This document shows, in pieces, positions 38,203 through 50,550 of a stretch of DNA of 64,000 nt (position 1 is its first letter; every line of letters begins with the position of its first letter). Source of the DNA: Clavelina lepadiformis (Eukaryota > Chordata > Ascidiacea > Aplousobranchia > Clavelinidae); NCBI RefSeq assembly GCF_947623445.1, contig NC_135242.1, forward strand, positions 19,902,001-19,966,000. Direction: 5' to 3'. A program made the position numbers and the translations under genes. The notes under the pieces are model-generated. The model was not told where the DNA came from. It ran no database searches and saw only the letters and a program-made list of their open reading frames with translations.

Positions 38203-39011
38203 CTACACTCGGCGAATCAGCGCTTGCCACACTGTACATAACACATACCTGAATACGTTAAGGCTATATAGAATAGCTTGTTTTCGCAAATTGAAGTTTA
38301 AAGGGTTTACTAAGGTTATTTTATTTTAAGTAGTACAAAAACACATTAAACAGCGACACAAATTAACGCACTCAATAACAACGTATAACAATATAATGTC
38401 GTTCACTCTTTTTCGTCAGTGTGAAGCTAAAACTCTGAAAAAATTAAAAGAAACAAATGTGAAAGAAGCTAAATCCTTAGCCATATTTCGTAATTACATT
38501 GTGATTGCCCGCCATGCAGTAGACACAAGGTATGCACGTGAGCAGTATAAGCAGCATGAGCAGTTTTACCTATTTCATTGTCGGAAATGACTTCATCGTC
38601 AGCAGTTTTAATTATGGCGCGACATGTCCCGCACAAGTAGTTTACACAAGTGTCCCCATCACGTAGTAAAGCGAGTTTCGAGGCACAAGGTTCCTCTGCA
38701 CAAGACACTATGGGAACGCCTGGTGGGCAGTCGTCATCAATGACAACTGTTGGCCTACTTGCTGAAAGTTAAGTGGTTTATGCCGCGTGTTAACTGGCAA
38801 AATAAGTGAAAAATACCAATAAGCTTTAGTTTTAATTTGAATCACTTATCAAGTTTTTGCGTATTTATAAACGTTAGCTTGAAGCTGTTTTCATAATTGA
38901 AACTTACATTTAACGTTTATATCACAGAAAAATCTACGTAATTTTCTACTCACAAGCTGAATGCACTTCTACGATGATGATAAGACACATAAAGATGGCT
39001 ACAATCTTCAT
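38203..39011 (-). CDS. Short secreted protein with one degenerate eight-Cys module (gene U)
   Basis: Exon 1 (39011-38954, 58 bp) begins MKIVAIFMCLIIIVEVHS, a signal peptide, with a perfect GTGAGT donor in phase 1. Exon 2 (38761-38570) joins in frame and encodes a module that begins CPPGVPIVSC. Compared with relatives at 39.8-64 kb it lacks the fourth and eighth cysteines and the CP..P.A.C block. The proposed last exon (38231-38203, WQALIRRV, stop) is chosen only for phase and acceptor and is weak. The full model is 92 aa. A TATA-like element stands about 85 nt upstream. It may be a reduced working gene or a gene in decay; the frame is open throughout. Confidence 0.6.
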
Positions 39012-39093
39012 CTATGTATCTTGGCAAACGTTCTTGATATGAAAGATTTAATTTGGTTTACCAAATACCAGCAACTAACAGGCGATACGAGTC

Positions 39094-39103
39094 TTTATAT
39101 ATA
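39094..39103 (-). promoter_or_regulatory. TATA-like element of gene U
   Basis: TATATATAAA on the minus strand, about 85 nt before the start codon at 39011. This is the same distance as in genes W and X. Confidence 0.5.
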
Positions 39104-39368
39104 CTGCCTCTCTTATTGTATAGAGATACTACCGCTAATATATTTTATCAGTAACAAGTCTTCACGTCTTTATATTGCCCCCCCCTATAGGTAACCTTGA
39201 GAAAGCAAGAAGGTCGGTGGGTTGAGTGATCGCATAGAAATGAATGAATTAAATGTTTAACATTTGATAAGGGCATTATCGACCTACTACAACCTTCTTC
39301 TGCTTTCTCACTACTTCCGTCAATTAAAATCGGTGATTTTCCGCCAACGTATTATGTGCTGACGTAAG

Positions 39369-39394
39369 CTCACGTGAGGGTGGCGATGACGTCA
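39369..39394. promoter_or_regulatory. E-box palindrome and CRE upstream of gene U
   Basis: The perfect palindrome CTCACGTGAG (39369-39378, core CACGTG) is followed 8 bp later by the perfect CRE TGACGTCA (39387-39394). They lie about 360-380 bp upstream of the gene U start. These are consensus bHLH and CREB/ATF sites; use is inferred. Confidence 0.4.
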
Positions 39395-39854
39395 TTTGTA
39401 CAGCTTAAGGAGAAAATATCCATCAGTATCGCTTCACGTATGATAGAGCCTACTGCTCAGCGCGGGTAGCCCACTCATAGAACTAAAGAACAATTACTAC
39501 AAAGCTCGGTTAGATAATTTTGGCATTGCGAGCCTTTTGTGGTCATTGCTGAGTCTTTGCTACGAGTTTGACATCACGTCACATCACGAGACATGTTTGA
39601 CAAGTAGCACATAATGAGTAAAAGCCTATTTACTTCCAGCTTCATAATAATAGATATTTACTAATAAGGCGAAGTCTCTGATTTGTCGCAAAAACAAAAA
39701 TCTGTAGCTGCACCTTGTTCAAACTGAAGTCGTTTTCTCACAGTTGTATTTTTCTGACATTTATCAAGCATGAAAGCCCAAAGGAATTACGCATTTTCAA
39801 GCATAACACTTCTAGTCAATCGGTTTTGCAAACCACAGTCATGCGACTCAAACT

Positions 39855-42800
39855 TTAGGCGTTCTTATCTTTCCGACATCTACTTCGCGCAAAGGTAGAA
39901 GACCACTTGTAGATTTTTCCACTCTTTCGACAGGTCATGCGACTCGGTCCTCGTATGTCGTAATTTTGTGGACAAGTTGCTCGGCACGTCGATCCTTTCC
40001 GGTACTCGTCATCGCAGGAAATTGTTATCAGCGAAAAAATGAGAATATTTTCCAATGAAGGGCATACTTCTTCTACAAAATATTAATCCAATAAAAGATA
40101 ATTGATCTACAAAAATATGCTATAGATATCAAGCCTGACTATGAAGATTGCCCGAATTTGATTTGACGTCCTTTAACTAAATTTTGCTATTAACTACTAT
40201 TAACTAACTAATTACTATTAACTATATTTTTCAACCGGAATAAGATAATTGCAAAATACTCTTACTTATCAATCTACAGGAAAGTGATAGCTAGCACCTG
40301 GTTCACACTGAGATTCCAAAAGTTCATTTCCTGCTTTATCCACAAATGCTGCAGTACATGTTCCGCACCGGTTGACTTTGCATACAGCTTGTCGCACACC
40401 AGGACACCTGGCCACTTCACACGGATTATTGGCACAGTTTACAAGCGGAATGTTCGGCTCACATGTGCCTATGACAAAAATTAAGCCACAAGCAGTGATA
40501 TTAAATAAGTCTGTAGAGTTGGGTTTCGGTTCATTAGTTAGTTATCCGAAACGTGAAGTTACAGTTACCGGTTCTCTGATTACTTGTTTGCAGTACAAGT
40601 AAATTGCCTGTTAATTCACTTGTTACCTGTTGTAAAGGTAATGATTTACAATAGTTTCAATAAAGTTCAAGTAAATTTTAATAACGCCAATCAAATTTGA
40701 ATAAATTCATACAATTTGAAAAAAATTTAAACAAAAATAAATACATTCAAAAAAGTAAAAATAAATTCAAAAAGTTATAAACAAATTCATACAAAATGAA
40801 GTGAATCAGTTAAATTTAAACTTTGTCATAAAGACTTAAAGAAATTCAAATTAATTAATATCATCAATAATCTTCATATCAACTGGAAAACGTTTACTAA
40901 AATTAAAATAAAATCATATAAAGGTATATGCATACAAAAAAATGAAACTTAAATAATGTGAATAATTTAAAATATATTTAAGACACATAAATTCATATAA
41001 AATGAAACATATTCAAAACGAAAAGTATAGTTTTCAAAAATTTGTTTAATAAATCTAAATAAGAGTTTTGGTACTGAAAGCAGTGCAATACTACAAAAAA
41101 GATTCTGTAAATAACAATAAGAATAACATTAGAAGTGTGATATATTTAAATAATTGATTTTAATGATTTAAATTAAACTTGTTTTAAATTATTTTTACAT
41201 TTAAATTTTTTTAAATACTTATTTTAAATTATTTTTACATTTAAATTTTTTTAAATACTTATTTTAAATTACATAAACTTCATCAAATTTATATCAATTT
41301 ATTTAAATTTATATTAGAAGTGCATTGGGTATGCGAAATCTGTCAGTGTTGATTAATCAAAGCTTAATTAAACCAGTTTGCTATGAGAATATTGAGAAAA
41401 TTATTTATTATGAAAACCGATTTTTGCCAGAAACCGAAACCAGTTAGTCGGAGAAAATTACGCAGGACCAGTTATTGCTTATTATCTGCCAGATAATCTG
41501 TTCAACATTAAAAATATTTAAATCTAACTAAATTTAAATAAACTCGTATAAAGTTTTTTGAATTTATATAAAATAACTGGAATTCATATAAAATCGTTTT
41601 GTATAAACTCATTCAAATTACATTAATTTAGTACAAATTTCCAAATTTCCAAATTTCCAAATGTTTTATGACTTTATTTGAATTTGTCTAAATTTGTGGA
41701 ATTTTATATTTTTTGTAATTTATATTTACATTTTAAATTTCTATAATTTTATTCAGTTTTACGCAAAATGCTATGAATATTGTTTTAATCATGACTTTTA
41801 AATAAATAGCAAGTGGTTTAGTAAACAGCTTTTTTGAACTGCGAATAAGCAATTGAATACGTAACCAGGAAACAGGTAACAAATTTCATCTGCAAATAAA
41901 TAACTGATCAAGTACCTATGGAACCGGTAACTACCTTCACAGTTTGAATAAACAACTAAATAATTAACTAAGGAACCGGTAATCCAGTTCAGAGCTGTCT
42001 AATTTATAAGGCTATTATATGACTTTAAATTAAAAACATTTATTCTAAAGCAATCAAAAAATTCTAAAGTTCTACCAGTCAGTAAATTTGATGTCTTTAT
42101 TGTTCTCACAATTTTGTTTTGAAATAACGTTTCCGTCCCCGTCAGTGAATGTCGCAGTACAGGCTCCGCAGTAGTTTTCTGTGCACGTAGCTTCGGGATA
42201 ACGCGGGCACCTTTCAGAATCGCAAGGTCTTGGACGGCATTTAACCCTGGGTGCGTATGCTGGGCAGTTGTTGCCTGCAAGACAAATGCAGACTGCCGTT
42301 ATTTTGTTGATTCAGCTTTTGTTGTTTGAAGTCAAGAACTGTGTTCGGGAGTGACCGTCATGACATTGTTGTGCTGGCCGTTAAAATGTAAGGCTTGCTA
42401 TAAATTTTAGGCAAGGGGCGCACATTCTTTGAAAACTCGTAATCAAATAATACTCTCATAACCTTGAACGAATAAATTATTGCTTACAGATTTCATTTTG
42501 ACTAAATACTTGCGAACATGAACAAACAGTTAATTTAAAATAGAATCTTGTTATGTAGCCAGAGGCAGCATGATCAGTGTAAGCTTTTAATACAGTTTAG
42601 TGATTCATGTTTGCAAAAAGGGGAATTTGACTGCGGTGAACTAAAAACATTGCCTAACTAAAGCAAGCCAATAGATAGCGACATGATATTTCTTTGAATA
42701 ACATCGACAAGCAAGCGCTAAAATCAAAACACGATTTTGCTTTATTGAGCAGATTTGCAGCTGCAAGAGTACGTATGATGACAATAATTATGGTTTTCCG

Positions 42801-45101
42801 TAACCTCTTCTCTGTAGAACGCATTGTGTATGAGCAAATGATCCTGTCCACTGGTATCTTTTCCCACGCTTTCGACAATTGATACGTGACGGTCCACGCA
42901 AACTATGGTTCGCCGGACACTTTAGTTTGCAAGTTGATCCAACTCTGTTACCCTTGCTGCAGGTGATGCTTTTTACCGTTGAATGTAAGGTGCGGTAATC
43001 GAGGAGTTTACATGTCGATTCTGCAAGAAAAAAAAATCTAAAATTTCTGACATTCAGAAAGGGGTTTGTCTAAAACCAAGTTGTTAATTTGTTGTTACTT
43101 GTGACATCCGACTGACGATAAATCAACATTGCCTTGAGAAAAACGTGCGCGACCTGGTACCTGGAAGTCGACATTGCTCTTCGGTAAGGACATGTCCGAT
43201 TCTATCCGTAAAAATGGCGCTGCAACTTCCACAATAATTGTCTATACACCGAGCTTGTTTTACTCCAGGGCATGAGGCGGTATCGCAAGGAGCGGTTGTG
43301 CAGCTTACAAGTCTAACTCCTGGTTCGCATTTACCTGCAACGATCGGAAAACAATGTACACGGAAAAACACAAATTCGTTCATGGAGACTCTGTAAATAT
43401 GACCAATATTACCGATGACAGTAAATGATGCCGAAGGCTGAATAATACCAGTGACCGTATAAATACATCGTACATCGCATACATTATCTAACGCAGGTAG
43501 CAAATGAGCATCACATGATTTAAAAAACTTACACTTTTCTTCTGAAAGAATGTTGTCATCAGCGTCGGTAAAAATTGCGGTGCAAGCTCCGCAGTTGTCA
43601 TCAGTGCAAGTTGCGTTCGGGTATCGGGGGCATTCTGCATTCCTGCATGGACTCTTAGGACATTTGACTGCTGGTTTGCTGGGAGGGCATTCTTCCTCTA
43701 TAGACGCATATTTAAAGATCATTATCTGTTTGCAATATGAATCATTTGCTTATATACGCACTATATGTGCGCTGAACACTAATTTATCAAGTTCAATGGC
43801 CATTGCATTGAAACTAAGCAGAATATTTTACAAACAAAGGATTAGTTATAGGCCTACACCACTCTTGTTGCGAGTATGACAAATTTCTAAAGTGAACAAT
43901 TTTGCTATACGGCTCATTACAACTGTTATAGCTGTTGGGAAACACTCAACCTCTTAACGAGAAGATCTGTAGTGATCAAAAGTTAACTTAACAAAAAACT
44001 ACTTTCAGATCAAGTTTTTTACAAAATGCTTAAACCTAAATGGCGCTGCAGATATTTTCTTTTACCTACGGTTTCACATCGTGGTCTTCGTATCTTTGGT
44101 GTCCATTTGCCCTTTCTCCAGCATCGGACGACTGTAGGACCTTTTTCTAAATGTTGTCCGACAGGACATTGTAGGAAACACACCGACCCAATGTTGTTGC
44201 CCTTGGTGCAAAAATAAGTAAACGCACCTAGGGCAGCACGGTCGTCTAGCGATGGACATAATTTTCCTGCAAAAGGTTGAAACCACAATAACGGGAATGT
44301 GCGAAATGTGGAATGTTTAAATTTAAAAACAATAAAAATATTTTGTTAAAATATGAAGAACACAATTGTTCATATTTTTTTTAATGGAGCTTGTTTTATA
44401 ATCACATTAATCATTGCAAAAATATTAAGGTTTTACGTTGTGGGATTGAAGATGGTATTAAAATCAGATATACGAAACAAAATTAACATATTAACAATTT
44501 ACTACTAATTGTGTTGCATGTGCTTTACCTTCGTTACACTCTTTTTCAGTTAATTTCCTTCCTCTGCTGTCGGTAAACACGGCATTACAGCCCAAGCAAT
44601 AGTCATTTGTACAGGTAGCGTCAGGCACTGCTGGGCACTCGGCGAATTGACATGGTTCGTGGAAGCAAGTGAATATTGAAGACGGAGGACAAGTCTCTGA
44701 AAGAAATAAGCACATTTCACTTTTTATTTGTTAAACATTGCAGCTTTAAGCTTTATTAGTAACAGCTATGTCTTTTCAATCCAGAAATTTAGGAAATCGT
44801 GCTATACTCTATACACTGTATATATTATGTCACTTCTTTGTTATGTTGTGTACTTGACTGCTATGGCCTTTTATTGTCACACGTATCACAATACGCGTAA
44901 CAAGTTTTGATTTTACTAAACTATATGCCCATGAATTGCTATGGTTTACTAATTATGACACTCAGTCACTATATGAGACCAAGTCAAGCAGAAAACATAC
45001 CGGTATAGCCTGCTAGTAGTGTTAAAACAGTTTAAGGCCAATAGTATCACACCTTGGCATTTAACTGTCCAAATCAGAAGCAACAAAACTGAAAACTTCA
45101 T
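39855..45101 (-). CDS. Secreted modular protein, five eight-Cys modules and three CCP-like modules, 508 aa (gene V)
   Basis: Nine exons: 45101-45053 (signal peptide MKFSVLLLLIWTVKCQ), 44696-44529, 44266-44066, 43697-43533, 43334-43161, 43020-42805, 42274-42110, 40468-40298 and 40072-39855. All introns are phase 1; total 1527 nt. Order is 8C, CCP, 8C, 8C, CCP, 8C, 8C, CCP. Each 8C module follows C-x(6-8)-C-x3-PC-x4-CP..P.A.C-x4-C-x2-C then C, e.g. CPRYPNATC and GACTAIFTD. CCP modules have six cysteines with GS.C..(Q/K/T)CP.....(G)P...C, like selectin-type sushi. At both 8C-8C joins a Cys codon is split across the intron, T|GT and T|GC. The donor at 42805 is the weakest. The 1.6 kb intron at 40469-42109 holds an inverted-repeat element. 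Confidence 0.75.
40505..42005. mobile_element. TIR-flanked AT-rich element in gene V intron (non-autonomous DNA transposon, family uncertain)
   Basis: Long imperfect inverted terminal regions. The left end (from about 40516, GAGTTGGGTTTCGGTTC then TTAGTTAGTTAT) matches the complement of the right end (GAACTGGATTACCGGTTCC then TTAGTTAATTAT, ending about 41995). Both sides then have inner GTTACCGGTTC and TTTGCAG blocks. The core is about 1.2 kb of AT-rich sequence rich in AAATTCA/TTTGAA-type words, with no coding frame. The exact borders and any target duplication are unclear. A related sequence (GGTTACTTATTCGG, TTATTCGCAG) lies near 30310-30380. Confidence 0.55.
41181..41262. repeat. Two tandem copies of a 41-bp AT-rich unit
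   Basis: Exact duplication of a stretch beginning ATTTTAAATTATTTTTACA, inside the AT-rich core of the intronic element. Confidence 0.75.
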
Positions 45102-47100
45102 TTTTCCTTTAAGATGCTGTGAACCAATCTCTTGCTGTTTCTTGTAAATTAATTCACAATGTATAACTCCCTAAACCGACGTTCTCTACACAATAACATA
45201 GATAGATTGTCTTAAGCTACGAAAGTCGCTCTTACGAAACTCGTTTTCATCTTTTAACTCGCAGATGTGCATGATATGAACGTTAACACAGCCTGGAGGT
45301 AAAAATTTCCCTCAAAAAATGTTATCGGTTAGTTTCTCTCAGAAAAACTAATTTTAGCTGATTTCGATGTCTGCTACCTACCGACACACTTTTAAAATCT
45401 ATGAGGCAAATTCTATTTTAAACATCGATTGGTCGGTAAAATTACCTGTTTTATATCAAATTTATGTTGTTTATTGCATATATAGGGAATCTAGCAATAT
45501 CTACTTTGCAATAACATCACCAGTCCACCACACGAATAATAGATATGACTAAAAATGAAAACTTGCAGATATTATTCAAAATGTTTGAATAACTTTAGAA
45601 ATTTCGATTGGTCAGGGCGTTAGTGTTGACTAAAGTTGAAGCATTTGCCAAAAATGCTTTTATGCGGATTCTTATTAGGAAATTCTTGTTTTTCTAAGCC
45701 CAAGGAACTCATTGCATAGTTTATTCAAAAATGTTGTAACCATATGTCCATAAGGATTAGTTGAAAAAACTTATTGATTAAGTATTCTTTCACACAAAAC
45801 TCATCACTAATATTAATTTAATTACTTTTCCTTCAACTTTCAAACTTTGAACATACTTAAACCACTATATAGCACTTGATATAGCAATTTGAGACAACTG
45901 CTGGCTAGTTAGTTACGTACAAGGTTAAAGTTAGAAGTCGTTGTTTTATCCGATCCAAAATTTTGAATTAAATTGAATTAATTATTTCATTAATTGTCTT
46001 TTGCTGCATAAAAATTGTGGTTTGTAGTGACTTATAACTTTGCAACACTTAGATGCTATTTCGTTAGGAAATAGACATTTTTACAAAACTTTAGTGGTTG
46101 TGTTGTAAACGTTCTCATAAAGTCTTTAGGCTTTGAAATGAGCTTGTTTAATCTGTATATTCTTACCATAACGCTTTTAAGCGTGATGGTTATTTTGTCA
46201 TCAAATGAGACATCATAGACAGCATGTTACTGTTACAGTCTTTATTGAACTAAATTTCCTGCTAAGCTGCTTGTCGTAAATCAAGACAAGTCAGTGCCCT
46301 CAGCAGTGGTTACAACAAGTGGTGTCTATTAAATTATATCTACAATATTTATACAAGTCTTTACGTAACGAAATGATGTGTGACAATGTTTGTGGATTAC
46401 CGGATTATCAAACTTTGCCTATACTCAATAAGTGCTGTTAAAATGTAATCTGTAAATTTTTAATGTTGTTTCAAATTATCTGTTTTTTAGTTGCATTGAC
46501 TACGAATTACTGAAGAGCTGTATGTTTTGCCATAGCAATAACTTGCAATCTTTTTAAAACTTGACGATTTTTTTGTTTGTTTGTTTGTTTGTTTGTTTGT
46601 TTGTGCAAATGAAGTTGTATGCAAGCAAACAATCTCTATATTACCATTGTGTTACGGGCTCTTAACTGATATTACAAAGATAAATTATTTGTCTGGTGTG
46701 AAGGGCTAAGGCTAACCAAGTTATCCGAAATAACTTTCTCAGGCAACTTTCTTTTCCTTTTTAACAACTTTTAAAATCTTAGCGACGTTTGAAAATACAA
46801 CGGATTGTGCTTATTTTACAGAGCGAATATCTACAATTGCACGTTGTATAATATAACAAAGTGCAGGGTTCGAAATCTTTTAGACACGGTCTGGCTACAT
46901 TAGAAAAGTAGGCAGAACAGGTCTATCGTTACTGTGAGCTTGGAGAAGGTTTTTTCATGGCTGTTTCATGTTTTTGTTTCATTCATTGTCTTCATTAGTC
47001 TAAAATGTTAAGTAACGTTAGCACACGGATTTTCTATTACACAATTAGCAATAACGAGTCTGCTATCACAACACGTAACGAGCATAAGCTTCATGTTTAC
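45102..47100. other. Intergenic, no gene seen
   Basis: The region between gene V and gene W; promoter DNA of gene V should lie at its left end. No TATA-like element as clear as those of genes U, W and X was seen. It contains the (GTTT)n repeat listed separately. Confidence 0.5.
46571..46604. repeat. (GTTT)n microsatellite
   Basis: About eight consecutive GTTT units. Confidence 0.9.
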
Positions 47101-47123
47101 ATTAATAAGTGGCACAGTTGTGT

Positions 47124-47129
47124 TTTAAT
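47124..47129 (-). terminator. Possible poly(A) signal of gene W
   Basis: ATTAAA on the minus strand, 31 nt beyond the stop. Confidence 0.45.
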
Positions 47130-47159
47130 TTTTGTTTCTACCTTTTTCTTGCGAGGCGG

Positions 47160-48131
47160 CTATCCTTTGATGTAACCAACATTAACACATCCGGTCCCAC
47201 AAGCTGTCCGGCAACACATTTGTCCATGAGGGCAATATTTCGGGCAAACTGTTTGCATTATACAGAACTCCTTGGTTGGTGGTGGGCATTGAAAAGCTGA
47301 ATAAAAAGTTGTAGTTTAAGGTGGCATGTACGACATCTTTATAGTGCTAAGCCAAAGGTTATAGGCAACAACTTACCGTTGCACTCTTCCTTCGATATTA
47401 TTCCCTTGATCTTGTGGTGGAATATTGCGTGGCACCCGCCACAGTAGTTGTCAATGCAAGTTGCATCCGGCACGGCCGGGCATTTCGTGACTGAACATGG
47501 CCGAGCGAAACAGCGTACGAGTGGGATATGCGGCGGGCATTTTGCTGCGAATAAAAGTGACGGCGCTTTTCAGCATGAGATGATAACGACTTCGACACTG
47601 TTGTAAAAATCTTCTGCGTTTGGTATCTAGTTTTAAATTATAAATGTGCACATAATCCTACATTCACGTAATATTCGTTCCATTAATTCGCTTAACGTTT
47701 ACACAGGTTTAAATTTGTTGTTGACTGCTGCATACTAACTTGGCAAACAAACTGCCGCTTGTGGATTATTAATCCAGAGATAATTTTCGCATCTTGTCCA
47801 CTCTGGGCCGCGTAGGTAATAACCAGAAGGACAATAAAAGCGGCAAACCTTGTTGAAGCAAAAGTACTTCACTGGAATAGCGGGAGGGTCAAAGTCTGTT
47901 CGAATTGGCGGCCAAGAACATGTTGGAATTAAACCTGTAATTATAACACGTCGTTGAATGAGCTAACAAAATTTTGCATTACAGGTTATTTTTTTTTAAA
48001 ACTTTGGATACGCCAACTCTTTCAACGCTACATATAAACCAATAGCAGTGTAACACATTACAACTAGTCTTACCTTCGCCGAAAACGATGCTTGCCAGAA
48101 GTATTGTTAAAATAACCAACTTCATGATCAT
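47160..48131 (-). CDS. Secreted CCP / eight-Cys / WAP protein, 185 aa (gene W)
   Basis: Four exons: 48131-48074 (58 bp, signal peptide MIMKLVILTILLASIVFG), 47934-47740 (CCP-like, ending GPEWTRC then AVCLP), 47544-47377 (eight-Cys module with CPAVPDATC and GGCHAIF) and 47296-47160 (WAP-type core: VCPKYCPHGQMCC, RTACGTGC). All introns are phase 1; total 558 nt. Two in-frame ATGs stand two codons apart. The first is taken because it makes the exon 58 bp, as in genes U, X and Y. A TATA box lies about 80 nt upstream, and ATTAAA follows about 30 nt past the stop. This is the smallest complete three-cassette member. The WAP core suggests a protease-inhibitor or antimicrobial role, by family only. 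Confidence 0.85.
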
Positions 48132-48207
48132 TTTATTTAAGTCCAGTTCACGTTTTAGACTTGACACGACACAAGCATATGCGTGGTTTGCTGATCAAAT
48201 GCTTTCG

Positions 48208-48215
48208 TTTATATA
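48208..48215 (-). promoter_or_regulatory. TATA box of gene W
   Basis: TATATAAA on the minus strand, about 80 nt before the start codon. Confidence 0.6.
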
Positions 48216-48219
48216 CCTG

Positions 48220-50430
48220 AATCCGACCAAGAATTTCGCTCATTGGTGCCTGCTGAAAGTTTCAAGAAACTATGGCGATAAATTAATTACGGCCTAAGCA
48301 CGATTTGCTAAATTGGTGGGGTGGGTCAATACTTCCCGTATCCTAGTTGGAAAAGTGCTAATAACGCGGTCGAGAAAACGATTAAAGGAACAATTAGCTT
48401 ACTTATGTTCGCTTTTTGTTCGAAATTGAATGTATAATGATTGCTGGTGAAGTGAAAAACGTGCCACGAACATATGAACTAGTAATTGACTTGAAATATA
48501 AATTCCAATGCATTTGCCCGTATTGACGTCTTTGATTTATTAATTAGGCGTAATATATCTTTCATCACGTTCAATATCAGCATCAGTTGTGAAGATGGCA
48601 CCACGCCTAAAAGAGGCTTTTCTTAACGATCGTCACACCTTTGAAACGTTTTTCGTCGGCGTTATAAATTGCGAGCTCTGAAAGCACTTTATCATAATTA
48701 TAAACAAGTATTTTTTTAATTGCTCTACTTTTTGTATTATTTGATATTAATTTACTTATGCTTTCAGGTAACACACTTAGTTGTCATTTCTTGAAGTGAC
48801 TGGCCTTAAATCAGCAAAACGACCTGTTTATGATTTAAGTAATTGGCGTGACAGTTGCTTTTGCCGTTATATCATCTCCCTTGCACTGTTGCAATAGTTG
48901 CAAATGTCAAGCAGGGCAATAACTTTATTCACCATATATCGTCTTATTTTGTGTGCTGCTTTGTCAATTTACCTCGGAAATATAAGTTACTGCTAAATGT
49001 AAAAAAGTAAACTCATTTATTGGACGATTCTATTGAACGTGCTTCAAATCATGACGATAGTCCAAGCCCAATAACCGAGCGCATTTTGAAAAAAGCTACT
49101 GGGAACTGTCCTGCCTATACTGTGCATTGAATCACAATCTACTCTGTTAACGTATTGTTGTTGCTAGTTGTCACCAAACACTGGTTTGCATCGAGAATTA
49201 CTTTTGTCGTTTGTTGTAGGTTTCAAAAGTCTTCATAAGATCACTGATGAGTGATTTTGAACGCCACATCACTTGTTATGTTGCATGTAGAACATGTAAT
49301 AGTTTACATAGCATGAAGAATGACGCCGTAAAACTACTGCAAGAAACGTTTTGTCGAGTGAGAACACTATACTTATAATAAGACAAGTTAGTTAATCACG
49401 AAGAAAATGAAAAACGAAACCTTTCCCAGAGTTCACACTATCAAAAGAAAATGTGCATTTGCTACACGGACTTCGAAAATAACTATAAAATAGTTATATC
49501 CAAGAAGTGACAATGTAGTGACTTACTAGGGCATAGTACCAAGAGTTGGTATGGTGAAGTTTGGTCCCACACCAACTGGTACATAAGACAATCACATTTT
49601 TTGCCTTAAGTCTCGAGGCTGGAAGAGCAATATATCATATGTCACAGTAGGTTTACCATAAGTTGATTAACAGTCTACTGAACGCAACTCTATTCTGTGC
49701 TCTGACAACTTAAACCGCTTCCTTGAGAATCAATAATATATCAATATTCAAAACATTGACACTTTGGTTCTGGTACTGTGATGCTCAACTAGGCTATCAG
49801 GGGTTAATGAATGCGCTATCAATGGAGTCAGATTAGCGAACAATCGATCAAGCTATAACTAACAACAGTTCACAACCCCAATAACACGCTCAGTTAGCGC
49901 ACAAGTTTAGTAGGTTTCTGGTGATACTTTTCTTTTTCCCACTGCCCTCTGTATGCCAAACTTCAAGCGAAGAATATGAGAATTCCATTTTTAGTCATTG
50001 GTATTACACGGCCCGGGAATCGAACCCACGTCTACCAAGCCGTCAAACTGTATTAACCGTCATATTCCATTCAAGGATTTGTGAGTGTGTTTGATGAACA
50101 GAAACAAGTTGTTTCGATTGCTGGCTGACTATTTTGACAACGTCCCAGTCGTGCTAATCATCACTATTTTCTTCATTTTCATCTCTTTGCTCTGTCAGTA
50201 TACCTGTAGTTATACTTACATTTCGAAGGTTCAGTCTTTCACAAATTGTTTTTTATTCTCTTTACACGGTTGTCGTGATTGCATTCCTGTCTTAAAGTAG
50301 GTCTATCAAATGCACGGCTGTGTTACTTTTTGCTTTGCTGCTACACACAGCCTAGCGAAGTTGACTTTTGGTCATAGATTGATGTAGTTCGTACATTGAA
50401 GAAAAGGTTTGAAATTATTTGAATAAATTC
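48220..50430. other. Intergenic, no gene seen
   Basis: Upstream of gene W and downstream of gene X. Apart from a tRNA-like fragment at about 50.0 kb and a random plus-strand frame at 50085-50300, nothing could be recognised. Confidence 0.5.
50003..50065 (-). repeat. tRNA-like / tRNA-derived fragment
   Basis: The minus strand has a clean B-box context (ACGTGGGTTCGATTCCCGGG, then CCGTGT) and part of an anticodon side, but no full acceptor stem or D-arm. It could be a decayed tRNA or the head of a tRNA-derived SINE. Confidence 0.45.
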
Positions 50431-50434
50431 CAAA

Positions 50435-50440
50435 TTTATT
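50435..50440 (-). terminator. Poly(A) signal of gene X
   Basis: AATAAA on the minus strand, about 111 nt beyond the stop at 50551. Confidence 0.6.
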
Positions 50441-50550
50441 TTATTATAATTTTCTGAAGTACGTCTCACAATCCACAAAATTGAATACAAATCCTATTTC
50501 ATCTGATTGGCCGATTTTCCCTTGATGTGTTAGTACAATGTGTGTTTCTT

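Noticed and set aside
39181-39340. Imperfect inverted repeat (GAGAAAGCA...AAGGT and its complement)
   Set aside because: Arms are short and mismatched with no target duplication, so it was not called as a MITE.
44019-44065. Reading gene V as ending at the stop just after the first CCP exon
   Set aside because: A phase-1 donor at 44065 joins in frame to the following module exons, and no poly(A) signal or new signal peptide separates them.
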